From Shimia aestuarii (lineage in GTDB: Bacteria; Pseudomonadota; Alphaproteobacteria; Rhodobacterales; Rhodobacteraceae), in the NCBI RefSeq assembly GCF_900114635.1, contig NZ_FOTQ01000001.1:310001-374000 (forward strand): a stretch of DNA of 64,000 nt. Direction: 5' to 3'. The notes below the pieces were generated by a model. It made no database searches, was not told the origin of the DNA, and saw only the letters and a program-made list of their open reading frames with translations. Shown one piece after another: positions 8,653-16,236 of this stretch (its first letter is position 1; each line of letters begins with the position of its first letter). The position numbers were made by a program, and so were the translations under genes.

Positions 8653-9828
8653 ATGACCAACGTAGTGATCGCTTCCGCAGCACGGACCGCTGTCGGCAGC
8701 TTCAGCGGCTCTTTCGCCAATACCCCGGCACATGATCTGGGCGCCACTGTCCTGAAGGCCCTCGTCGAGCGCGCTGGCGTCGATCCGTCGGAAGTGTCCG
8801 AAACCATTCTTGGTCAGGTGCTGACCGCTGGTCAGGGCCAGAACCCCGCGCGTCAGGCACACATCAATGCCGGTTTCGCCAAGGAAGCCGCCGCCTGGGG
8901 CATCAACCAGGTCTGTGGGTCGGGTCTGCGCGCCGTTGCGCTGGCCGCACAGCACATCCAGCTGGGCGATGCCGCCATCGTGGCCGCCGGTGGCCAGGAA
9001 AACATGACCCTGAGCCCCCATGTCGCCTACCTGCGCGCGGGCACCAAGATGGGTGACGTGAAATACATCGACACCATGATCCGTGACGGCCTGTGGGACG
9101 CGTTCAACGGCTACCACATGGGCCAGACCGCGGAAAACGTCGCCGAACAGTGGCAGATCAGCCGCGATCAGCAGGACGAATTCGCCGTCGGGTCACAGAA
9201 CAAGGCGGAAGCTGCTCAAAAAGCAGGCAAATTCGCTGACGAGATCACCCCCTTCACCGTCAAAACCCGCAAGGGTGACATCATGGTCGACGCTGACGAA
9301 TACATCCGTCACGGCGCCACCATGGAAGCCATGCAGAAACTGCGCCCGGCCTTCACCAAGGACGGCTCGGTTACGGCGGCCAACGCTTCGGGCCTGAACG
9401 ACGGCGCTGCCGGTGCCCTGCTGATGACCGCCGACGAAGCCGAAAAGCGCGGGATCGAACCGCTCGCGCGCATCGCATCCTATGCCACCGCCGGTCTCGA
9501 CCCGTCGATCATGGGTGTTGGCCCGATTTATGCGTCGCGCAAAGCGCTGGACAAGGCCGGTTGGTCGGTGGACGATCTCGATCTGGTGGAAGCCAACGAA
9601 GCCTTCGCCGCACAGGCCTGCGCCGTGAACAAGGACATGGGCTGGGATCCGTCGATCGTGAACGTGAACGGCGGCGCCATCGCCATCGGTCACCCGATCG
9701 GGGCTTCGGGCGCGCGTATCCTCAACACCCTGCTGTTCGAGATGAAGCGCCGCGATGCCAAGAAGGGTCTCGCCACTCTCTGCATCGGTGGCGGCATGGG
9801 CGTGGCCATGTGCCTCGAGCGTCCCTGA
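8653..9828 (+). CDS. phaA: Acetyl-CoA C-acetyltransferase (beta-ketothiolase)
   Basis: Condenses two acetyl-CoA to acetoacetyl-CoA, the first step of polyhydroxybutyrate synthesis, and can run in reverse during degradation. 391 residues, full length. The acyl-accepting cysteine is Cys88 in NQVCGSG, the general base His lies in [14 protein letters not shown] near 347, and the second catalytic cysteine is Cys377 in CIGGGMG. Start ATG 8653 was chosen for the AGAGGA ten bases upstream. A strong terminator follows, so phaB may have its own promoter. Confidence 0.96.
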   Translation: MTNVVIASAARTAVGSFSGSFANTPAHDLGATVLKALVERAGVDPSEVSETILGQVLTAGQGQNPARQAHINAGFAKEAAAWGINQVCGSGLRAVALAAQHIQLGDAAIVAAGGQENMTLSPHVAYLRAGTKMGDVKYIDTMIRDGLWDAFNGYHMGQTAENVAEQWQISRDQQDEFAVGSQNKAEAAQKAGKFADEITPFTVKTRKGDIMVDADEYIRHGATMEAMQKLRPAFTKDGSVTAANASGLNDGAAGALLMTADEAEKRGIEPLARIASYATAGLDPSIMGVGPIYASRKALDKAGWSVDDLDLVEANEAFAAQACAVNKDMGWDPSIVNVNGGAIAIGHPIGASGARILNTLLFEMKRRDAKKGLATLCIGGGMGVAMCLERP

Positions 9829-9860
9829 TTTGCGTTCCCTGCAGGCTGAAAACAACGAAA

Positions 9861-9890
9861 GGGGCGCGCGAACCGCGCCCCTGGTTTTTT
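9861..9890 (+). terminator. Rho-independent terminator after phaA
   Basis: Perfect stem GGGGCGCG (9861-9868) with CGCGCCCC (9874-9881), five-base loop, then TGG and a run of six T. It separates phaA from phaB. Confidence 0.85.
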
Positions 9891-9949
9891 GAATTCGGGC
9901 AGCCGCCCCGCCAGCAGAACGAAAAAATCTGCCCTGCGGCAATTTACAC

Positions 9950-9966
9950 GCGCAACTTTGTTGCGC
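9950..9966. promoter_or_regulatory. Inverted repeat upstream of phaB
   Basis: Arms GCGCAAC and GTTGCGC around TTT, 60 bases before phaB, with further TGC/GCA-rich half-sites nearby (CTGCGGCAA at 9934-9942, GCAGCAGC after the repeat). Because the phaA terminator lies upstream, this gap probably holds a phaB promoter and the repeat is a candidate operator. Confidence 0.4.
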
Positions 9967-10025
9967 AGCAGCATTTAAATGCGTAACAGAGTTACCAACG
10001 CATAAAGCCAAATTGGAGGACACCC

Positions 10026-10751
10026 ATGGCACGAACAGCACTCGTCACCGGCGGATCGCGCGGTATCGGCGCAGCCATTTCCAAAGCCCTGAAGGCCGAA
10101 GGTTACAACGTCGCCGCATCTTACGCGGGCAACGACGAAGCCGCCGCCGCCTTCACCGAAGAAACCGGCATCAAGACCTACAAGTGGGACGTGGGCAGCT
10201 ACGAAGCCTCCGAAGCCGGTATCGCACAGGTTGAGGCCGATCTCGGCCCGATCGACGTGGTTGTCGCCAACGCTGGCATCACCTGGGACGGTTTCTTCCA
10301 CAAGATGAAGCCCGAGCAGTGGCAGAAGGTCATCGACACCAACCTGACTGGCGTATTCAACACCGTGCGCCCGGTCTGGCCCGGCATGCGCGAGCGCAAG
10401 TTCGGCCGCGTGATCGTGATCTCGTCGGTGAACGGTCAAAAAGGTCAGGCCGGTCAGGTCAACTATGCCGCCACCAAAGCGGGTGACATCGGCATCGTGC
10501 GTTCGCTGGCACAGGAAGGCGCGCGCGCAGGCATCACCGCCAACGCCGTCTGCCCCGGCTACATCGGCACCGAAATGGTCCGCGCGATCCCGCAGGAAGT
10601 TCTGGACAAGAACATCATCCCGCAGATCCCCGCCGGTCGCTTGGGCGAGCCCGAAGAAATCGCGCGCTGCGTGACCTTCCTCGCCTCTGACGACGCCAGC
10701 TTCATCAACGGCTCGACCATCTCGGCCAACGGTGCACAGTTCTTCGGCTAA
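10026..10751 (+). CDS. phaB: Acetoacetyl-CoA reductase
   Basis: NADPH-dependent short-chain dehydrogenase that reduces acetoacetyl-CoA to (R)-3-hydroxybutyryl-CoA for polyhydroxybutyrate. 241 residues. The nucleotide-binding TGGSRGIG lies at 8-15, NAG at 82-84, and the catalytic Ser134, Tyr147 and Lys151 are all present. A GGAGGACACCC ribosome-binding site precedes the ATG. PhaB-type features include WDGFFHKM around 87-94. Adjacent to phaA; the polymerase gene phaC is not in the window. Confidence 0.96.
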   Translation: MARTALVTGGSRGIGAAISKALKAEGYNVAASYAGNDEAAAAFTEETGIKTYKWDVGSYEASEAGIAQVEADLGPIDVVVANAGITWDGFFHKMKPEQWQKVIDTNLTGVFNTVRPVWPGMRERKFGRVIVISSVNGQKGQAGQVNYAATKAGDIGIVRSLAQEGARAGITANAVCPGYIGTEMVRAIPQEVLDKNIIPQIPAGRLGEPEEIARCVTFLASDDASFINGSTISANGAQFFG

Positions 10752-10773
10752 ATCGATCTGAACGAAATGAATG

Positions 10774-10806
10774 AAAGGCCGCTCCATCCGGGGCGGCCTT
10801 TTTTTG
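10774..10806 (+). terminator. Rho-independent terminator after phaB
   Basis: Stem AAAGGCCGC (10774-10782) with GCGGCCTTT (10793-10801), ten-base loop, T run continuing to 10805. Confidence 0.88.
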
Positions 10807-10890
10807 GGGGTCAACCGCACGCGACCGTCCAGAACCGAAAAGGACCGCCCCCTCGCGAAGCGGTCCTCTTCATCCCGTAAGTGCCGTGTC

Positions 10891-11049
10891 TCAGGCGCAG
10901 CGGGAAGGTTCCGTAAGGGCCTGACGGCTCAGCGGAACGTCCTTGCGTGCAAACAGCCACTTGAAAACCGAAACAAGCGCTTGTCCCCGGGCGGCATGTG
11001 CGTCGTGGTAGGCGCGGGCGGTGCGGGCATTTGATGCAACTTCGATCAT
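10891..11049 (-). CDS. 52-residue protein, unknown function
   Basis: Short reading frame beginning MIEVASNARTARAYHDAHAA. The ATG at 11049 has a very strong ribosome-binding site (AAGGAGG, six bases upstream), which is the main reason to accept it. The protein is basic and amphipathic with a KWLFARKD segment, resembling the small DUF1127-like or related stress peptides found in Rhodobacteraceae, but I cannot assign a family. It is divergent from the LysR gene, with an operator-like palindrome between them. Confidence 0.6.
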   Translation of the reverse strand: MIEVASNARTARAYHDAHAARGQALVSVFKWLFARKDVPLSRQALTEPSRCA

Positions 11050-11135
11050 GGTGGCCTCCTTGGGGCTGTGTGTGATGTCTTGCACTCAATATGGATTTAA
11101 CCTTCCCCCGTCACAAACGAGACTTTTCAATGCTT

Positions 11136-11156
11136 CAGTTAAACTGTACTTAACTG
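11136..11156. promoter_or_regulatory. Perfect inverted repeat in the LysR divergent region
   Basis: Arms CAGTTAA (11136-11142) and TTAACTG (11150-11156) around ACTGTAC, ending three bases before the LysR start codon. Its place between a divergent small gene and a LysR gene fits an autoregulatory operator. The LysR start has no ribosome-binding site, so the transcript may be leaderless. Confidence 0.55.
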
Positions 11157-11158
11157 AT

Positions 11159-12106
11159 ATGTCCGATCGCCTGCCCCCCCTGACCGCCCTGCGCGCCTTT
11201 GAAGCCGCCGCGCGGCACATGTCTTTTGCCATGGCGGCGAATGAGTTGAACGTAACTCCAGCCGCACTCTCCTTCCAGATCAAGTCGCTCGAAGAACATC
11301 TGGGCCAGCCCTTGTTCCTGCGTCTCAACCGTGCCGTGAAACTCACCGAGGCCGGCCGCGCCCTTGCCCCCGGCACCTCCGAAGGCTTCCAGAGCCTGAC
11401 AGCCGCGTGGCGCGCCGCGCGCAGGCTTCAGGACACCAACACGCTCAACGTCACCGCCGGACCAGCCTTTACCGCCAAATGGCTCGCACCTCGGCTCTAC
11501 GAGTTCGCCCGCGCCCATCCCGAAGTGGACCTGCGCTTTTCGGCAACGCTGCGCATCATGGATTTCGACCGGGATGAAGTCGACGTGGCGATCCGTTTCG
11601 GCTATGGCCCCGATCCGGGCCTGTTCTCGATGCCGCTGCGCAATGAATGGATCACCCCGGTCATGACACCCGAACTGGCCGCGCAATACCCCACCCCAGA
11701 AAGTCTGCGCCATGCGCCCCTGATGTTCGATGATTCGATCGACTTTCTCGACCCACCCTGTGACTGGCCCACATGGTTTCGCGCCGTTGGCATGGACTTT
11801 ACCCCAACCCACGGCCCGCATTTTTCGCAGGCCGACCACGCGGTCGATGCCGCGCTGGCCGGGGCCGGAATCGTGCTCGGGCGGCGCGCCATGGTGGTCA
11901 AGGACATCCACGAAGGTCGCCTCGTTGCCCCCTACAAACGTGCGCTTGAAACCAAGGCGCATTTCCGATTTCTCTGTCGCAAGGGCGCGGAAACCCGCCC
12001 CCAGATCGCCGCCTTCCGCGCGTGGATGCTGGCCGAGATCGAAAAAACCGCTGCTGTGCATGAAACGCTCGACATTCTTCCCGTCGAAGAGGTGCCCCCC
12101 GCATGA
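11159..12106 (+). CDS. LysR-type transcriptional regulator, GcvA-like
   Basis: DNA-binding regulator of 315 residues. The winged helix is at about 5-62, with the GcvA-type start LPPLTALRAFEAAARHMSF and the recognition-helix segment NVTPAALSFQIKSLEEHLG. The remainder is a periplasmic-binding-like effector domain. GcvA-type members act on amino acid or beta-lactamase genes, but the effector here is unknown. The stop overlaps the start of the EamA exporter (ATGA), so it may control that exporter. Start ATG 11159 lacks a Shine-Dalgarno; longer in-frame starts would run through the palindrome. Confidence 0.9.
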   Translation: MSDRLPPLTALRAFEAAARHMSFAMAANELNVTPAALSFQIKSLEEHLGQPLFLRLNRAVKLTEAGRALAPGTSEGFQSLTAAWRAARRLQDTNTLNVTAGPAFTAKWLAPRLYEFARAHPEVDLRFSATLRIMDFDRDEVDVAIRFGYGPDPGLFSMPLRNEWITPVMTPELAAQYPTPESLRHAPLMFDDSIDFLDPPCDWPTWFRAVGMDFTPTHGPHFSQADHAVDAALAGAGIVLGRRAMVVKDIHEGRLVAPYKRALETKAHFRFLCRKGAETRPQIAAFRAWMLAEIEKTAAVHETLDILPVEEVPPA

Positions 12107-12966
12107 CCCGCTCCCGCGCCACCCTGATCGGCTTTGTCGCCGTCCTGCTCTGGGCGCTGCTCGCGCTCTTTACCGTCGGCACCGCGCCCACGCCGCCGCT
12201 GCTGCTCAACGCGATCTGCTTCACCATCGGCGGGACCATTGGCCTGATCTGGGTGGCGCGCACCGGTGGTTTCGTCCAACTGCGCCGCATCAGCTGGAAA
12301 GTCTACGCCTTTGGCACGCTGGGGCTCTTCGGCTATCACGCCCTCTATTTCAGTGCCCTGCGCCTCGCGCCCGCGGCCGAAGCCGGGCTGATCGCCTATC
12401 TCTGGCCCCTGCTGATCGTGCTCTTCTCGGGCCTGCTGCCCGGCGAAACCCTGCGGCGCGGGCATCTGATCGGCGCGCTCTGCGGGTTCGCGGGTGCGGC
12501 CCTGATCATCGGCGGCGGTGGTGCGGGCTTCGATCTCGCCGCTCTGCCCGGCTACCTCCTTGCAATGGCCTGTGCACTCACATGGTCGGGCTACTCGGTC
12601 CTGTCACGCCGTCTTGGCGATGCGCCCACGGCCACCGTCGCCGTGTTCTGTGTCGCCACGGCACTCCTCTCCGCCCTCATGCACATCGCGCTCGAAGAAA
12701 CCATCTGGCCGCAAACCCCGCTGGCCTGGGGCGCGGCCATCGCCCTTGGCCTCGGCCCGGTGGGGCTGGCCTTCTATGTCTGGGATGTGGGGGTCAAGCG
12801 GGGCGACATTCAGCTTTTGGGCACCGCATCCTACGCGGCCCCGCTTTTGTCGACACTGGTGCTTGTGGGTGTAGGTGTCGCAGAGCCAAGCTGGATGTTG
12901 ACTGCTGCGACCGTTCTGATCACCGGCGGCGCGATCCTTGCCGCGCGCGCCAGCCTGAGGGGATAA
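12103..12966 (+). CDS. EamA/DMT-family exporter
   Basis: Ten-helix drug/metabolite transporter of 287 residues with two EamA halves, each near 130 residues. The YSALRLAPAAEAGLIAYLWP stretch is similar to YddG-type aromatic amino acid exporters (inference). It is translationally coupled to the LysR gene by an ATGA overlap, which suggests the regulator responds to a substrate of this pump. Confidence 0.85.
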   Translation: MTRSRATLIGFVAVLLWALLALFTVGTAPTPPLLLNAICFTIGGTIGLIWVARTGGFVQLRRISWKVYAFGTLGLFGYHALYFSALRLAPAAEAGLIAYLWPLLIVLFSGLLPGETLRRGHLIGALCGFAGAALIIGGGGAGFDLAALPGYLLAMACALTWSGYSVLSRRLGDAPTATVAVFCVATALLSALMHIALEETIWPQTPLAWGAAIALGLGPVGLAFYVWDVGVKRGDIQLLGTASYAAPLLSTLVLVGVGVAEPSWMLTAATVLITGGAILAARASLRG

Positions 12967-13131
12967 TCACGCCGAAAGGCGCGCGATCTCTTCCTTGAGT
13001 TTCAGTTTCTGCTTTTTCAGCTCAGCGATTTCGAAATCACTGGAACCGGGCGATCGCTGTTCCTGTTCAACTTGGTCCGAGAGGGCTTCGTGCTTGCGTT
13101 TCAGTTCTTCCAGGTGCGCACTTACGCTCAT
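12967..13131 (-). CDS. YdcH-family small protein (DUF465)
   Basis: 54 residues forming a helical hairpin, rich in Lys and Glu, with the family core of LEELKRKHEAL and an ELKKQKLKLKEEI C-terminal helix. GAGGAGATT precedes ATG 13131. Function of the family is unknown. A second member is at 58391-58615, so two paralogues lie in this window. Converges with the exporter gene, the stop codons being adjacent. Confidence 0.85.
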   Translation of the reverse strand: MSVSAHLEELKRKHEALSDQVEQEQRSPGSSDFEIAELKKQKLKLKEEIARLSA

Positions 13132-13296
13132 CGTCAATCTCCTCTCATATTTCGACAACACGATCACTGCAGCACAATTCCGACGCCCTGTCACGTGCCC
13201 AATGCCTCGAAATTGTAACAGGAGAGAAATATTGCCGATCTTTGCCGCGGTGTTCACATGGCTGTTGCACGCCCCGCCACTGACACCCCAAGCGAA

Positions 13297-14052
13297 TCAC
13301 TCGGGAAAGGCCAGCTCCGCCCCCTCGCGCAGCACCGCGCGCAGCAACGGGGTATAGCTTTCCCCGTCCTGTTCGTGGCGTGTGCCCTCGTGCATCAGCA
13401 CGGGCGCATGCAGGCGAAATGCCGCCCTGCCCCCCTTGCGCGCCCGCAACAGGATCAGCCCCGCATCGCGCCCCTGCCGGGATTGCAACGGCAGCACCTT
13501 CACCGATCCCAACCGCCCCTGAAGGGCTCCCAGAAGATCCGGTAGCCGCTCGGAGCGGTGGATGAAGCTTGCGTATCCCTTTGGCGCCAGACGGCGCGCC
13601 GCCGCATCGACCCAGGCCGCCAAGGGCGTGTCCTCACCCATCGCCAATTCGCGCCCGGGGTCTCGGGCGGCCGTGCTGGCGGCGCGGTCGAAATAGGGCG
13701 GGTTGGCAATCACATGATCAAACTGCGCCTGTTTCAGCGCATCCGGCATCCGTGCGAGGTCCCCGACGATGATCCGGGCTGAGATCCCGTTCGACACCGC
13801 ATTGCCTTCGGCCAGCGCCGCATACTCGGCCTGCACCTCCAGCCCAGTCAGTTCCAGCCCAGCCACGCGCGTGCCAAGACAGAAAAGCGCGGTCCCGATC
13901 CCACAGCCCAGCTCCAGCACCCGCTGGCCGGGCATCGCCGGAACAGATGCCGCCAGAAGCACCGGGTCGACTCCCGCACGATAGCCTCGCGCAGGTTGGC
14001 GCAACCGCAACTTGCCCCCGAGATAACCGTTTTCCGTGACTGCCGCGCTCAC
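13297..14052 (-). CDS. tRNA1(Val) N6-adenine methyltransferase-like protein
   Basis: 251-residue S-adenosylmethionine methyltransferase of the YfiC/TrmN6 group. The SAM-binding motif ELGCGIG is at 47-53 and the amino-methylating NPPY at 117-120, which marks base N6-adenine or similar chemistry. The N-terminal GGKLRLRQPARGYRAGVDPVLL segment is typical of the group. Target (tRNA A37 or other) is inferred by family. Start overlaps the preceding DUF2007 gene by ATGA. Confidence 0.85.
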   Translation of the reverse strand: MSAAVTENGYLGGKLRLRQPARGYRAGVDPVLLAASVPAMPGQRVLELGCGIGTALFCLGTRVAGLELTGLEVQAEYAALAEGNAVSNGISARIIVGDLARMPDALKQAQFDHVIANPPYFDRAASTAARDPGRELAMGEDTPLAAWVDAAARRLAPKGYASFIHRSERLPDLLGALQGRLGSVKVLPLQSRQGRDAGLILLRARKGGRAAFRLHAPVLMHEGTRHEQDGESYTPLLRAVLREGAELAFPE

Positions 14053-14270
14053 CGGGGTCGCCCCAAAGCGATGCCATTGTCCTTCATGACCACTTCGGCC
14101 GCCTCAAGGTCGTCGGCGCGCACCATCAACCGTCGCGGAAAAACCCCGATGGACCCTTCGAGAATGCTCATATTTACGTCCATTTCAAAGCAGTCTATAC
14201 CCTCTCCCCGAAGCAGGGCCGAGGCAAAGGCGATGATGGTCGGATCGTTGCTGCGCAGAAGCTCTTTCAT
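14049..14270 (-). CDS. DUF2007 domain protein
   Basis: 73-residue protein beginning MKELLRSNDPTIIAFASALL, the usual start of DUF2007 (putative signal-transducing) proteins, with a ferredoxin-like fold and a DDLEAAEVVMKD segment near the end. Biological role unknown. Stop overlaps the methyltransferase start by ATGA, so these two genes are coupled. Divergent from the polyprenyl synthase gene. Confidence 0.85.
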   Translation of the reverse strand: MKELLRSNDPTIIAFASALLRGEGIDCFEMDVNMSILEGSIGVFPRRLMVRADDLEAAEVVMKDNGIALGRPR

Positions 14271-14328
14271 ACCGGGGATGTAAGGACAGGGACCGGCAAA
14301 TGTCGACCCCTGTGACAGGAACTTGACC

Positions 14329-15330
14329 ATGAGTCTCGACACAGCCGCAAGCAAACCACACGAGGCCCTCGCAGCGTTGCTCCGCGACGAAATGGACGCC
14401 GTGAATGCACTGATCCAAGAGCGCATGGCCTCCGAACACGCCCCGCGCATTCCCGAGGTCACCGCCCATCTTGTCGGCGCGGGCGGCAAGCGTCTGCGGC
14501 CCATGCTGACGTTGGCCGCGGCGCGGCTCTGCGGCTACGACGGACCCTACCATGTGCACCTCGCCGCCACGGTCGAATTCATCCACACCGCCACGCTCCT
14601 GCATGACGACGTTGTGGACGAAAGCGCCCAGCGCCGTGGCCGCCCCACCGCCAACCTCCTCTGGGACAACAAATCCTCGGTTCTGGTGGGCGACTACCTG
14701 TTTTCCCGCAGCTTCCAGTTGATGACCGAAACCGGTTCGATCGACGTTCTGCGAATCCTGTCGAATGCCTCGGCAACGATCGCGGAAGGCGAAGTGCTGC
14801 AACTCACCGCCGCCACCGATCTGCGTACCGATGAAAGCATCTACCTGCAGGTGGTGCGCGGCAAGACGGCGGCACTGTTCTCGGCAGCGACCGAGGTCGG
14901 CGGCGTGATCGCGGATGCGGACCCGGCCCATGTGCAGGCGCTGTTTGACTATGGCGATGCGCTTGGCATTGCCTTCCAGATTGCGGACGACCTTCTGGAT
15001 TATCAGGGCGACACCTCGGCCACGGGCAAGAACGTGGGCGACGATTTCCGCGAGCGCAAGCTGACCCTGCCGGTGATCAAGGCGGTGGCGCAGGCCACCG
15101 AGGAAGAGCGCGCCTTCTGGGTGCGCACCATCGAAAAGGGCCGCCAGAAAGACGGCGACCTTGAGCATGCGCTGGACCTGATGGGCAAATACGGCACGCT
15201 GGACGCCACGCGGCAAGACGCGCTTGGCTGGGCGGAAAAGGCCAAGGCGGCCATCGCCACCCTGCCCGAGCACGAGATTCGCGGGTTGCTCAGTGATATC
15301 GCCGATTACGTGGTCGCGCGGCTCAATTGA
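14329..15330 (+). CDS. ispB: Long-chain polyprenyl diphosphate synthase
   Basis: Adds isopentenyl units to farnesyl diphosphate to give the ubiquinone side chain (probably decaprenyl in this group). 333 residues. The conserved GGKRLRP is at 52-58, the first aspartate-rich motif DDVVD at 93-97 and the second DDLLD at 220-224. An AGGA precedes ATG 14329 by seven bases; a TTG two codons upstream is less likely. Chain length is not readable without structure. Divergent from the DUF2007 pair. Confidence 0.94.
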   Translation: MSLDTAASKPHEALAALLRDEMDAVNALIQERMASEHAPRIPEVTAHLVGAGGKRLRPMLTLAAARLCGYDGPYHVHLAATVEFIHTATLLHDDVVDESAQRRGRPTANLLWDNKSSVLVGDYLFSRSFQLMTETGSIDVLRILSNASATIAEGEVLQLTAATDLRTDESIYLQVVRGKTAALFSAATEVGGVIADADPAHVQALFDYGDALGIAFQIADDLLDYQGDTSATGKNVGDDFRERKLTLPVIKAVAQATEEERAFWVRTIEKGRQKDGDLEHALDLMGKYGTLDATRQDALGWAEKAKAAIATLPEHEIRGLLSDIADYVVARLN

Positions 15331-15336
15331 CGGATC

Positions 15337-15400
15337 GGGGGCGCTGCCCCCGCCGCAGCAAGCTGCGCCTCCCCCGGAGTATTTCTTGCAAAATGAAGAG
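15337..15400 (+). repeat. Intergenic repeat, copy B
   Basis: GGGGGCGCTGCCCCC hairpin, then GCAGC/GCTGC inverted repeat, then CTCCCCCGGAGTATTTC and an A/G-rich end. Nearly identical in layout to copy E at 51333. Sits between ispB and ispE, whose 3' ends converge. Confidence 0.7.
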
Positions 15401-15405
15401 GCGGG

Positions 15406-16236
15406 TCAGCGCCATTTGACACCGCAGGCTTCGGTCGGCTGGGTCCACCACTTTGGACAATCGCGGCGTAGCTGACCCAGCGCGCGATCCCGCATGTCGT
15501 CATGGGCATAGATCGCGAAACAGGTCGCCCCCGATCCCGACATGCGCGCCAGCAGGCAGCCGTCGCTTTCGCGCAGTTCCTGCAACACCTTGCCGATCAC
15601 CGGCTGTGCCGCGATTGCGGGCGCTTCGAGATCATTGCGTTGCGCGGCCAGCCACGAGATATCCCATTCCGCCGGAATGGCGGGCATCGGCGGGTTGTCC
15701 TTGCGCGGCAGGGCCTGGAATACCGGCCCGGTCGGCACCTCGACACGCGGGTTGATAAGGATCATCGGCCAGTTGGGCGTGTTTCCGATGGGGTCCACAT
15801 GTTCGCCGATACCGCGCATGCGGGTCAGGCCGGACTGCATGCAGACCGGCACGTCCGCCCCAAGATTGGCCAGCACGGCCGCGCTGGGAACGGGAAAGTT
15901 GTAAAGCGTCGTCAGCGCCCGCACCACTGCGGCCGCGTCCGACGACCCGCCGCCGATCCCAGCCGCTGCGGGCAGGTGTTTTTCCAGGGTGATCTTCGCG
16001 GTCACGCCCAGAAGCTCGGCCGCCTGCCACACCAGGTTGCGCCGGTCGGTCGGCACGCCCCCGGCCATCGGCCCGCTCACGGTCAGCGAGGTTCGGTCCG
16101 CCGCCTCGACCCACAGACGATCCCCGACATCAGCAAACATCACCAGAGAGTCCAGCAGATGATAGCCATCCGCGCGCTGGCCGGTCACATGCAGGGTCAG
16201 GTTGATCTTGGCCGGGGCAAAGGCCTCAACCGTCAT
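15406..16236 (-). CDS. ispE: 4-diphosphocytidyl-2-C-methyl-D-erythritol kinase
   Basis: GHMP kinase of the non-mevalonate isoprenoid pathway; phosphorylates the 2-hydroxyl of CDP-methylerythritol using ATP. 276 residues. ATP-binding PAAAGIGGGSSD is at 89-100, and the catalytic pair Lys10 (PAKINL) and Asp128 (GADVP) are both present. Start overlaps the stop of the TPR gene by 11 bases, so it is probably co-translated with it. Supplies precursors that feed the adjacent polyprenyl synthase. Confidence 0.95.
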   Translation of the reverse strand: MTVEAFAPAKINLTLHVTGQRADGYHLLDSLVMFADVGDRLWVEAADRTSLTVSGPMAGGVPTDRRNLVWQAAELLGVTAKITLEKHLPAAAGIGGGSSDAAAVVRALTTLYNFPVPSAAVLANLGADVPVCMQSGLTRMRGIGEHVDPIGNTPNWPMILINPRVEVPTGPVFQALPRKDNPPMPAIPAEWDISWLAAQRNDLEAPAIAAQPVIGKVLQELRESDGCLLARMSGSGATCFAIYAHDDMRDRALGQLRRDCPKWWTQPTEACGVKWR

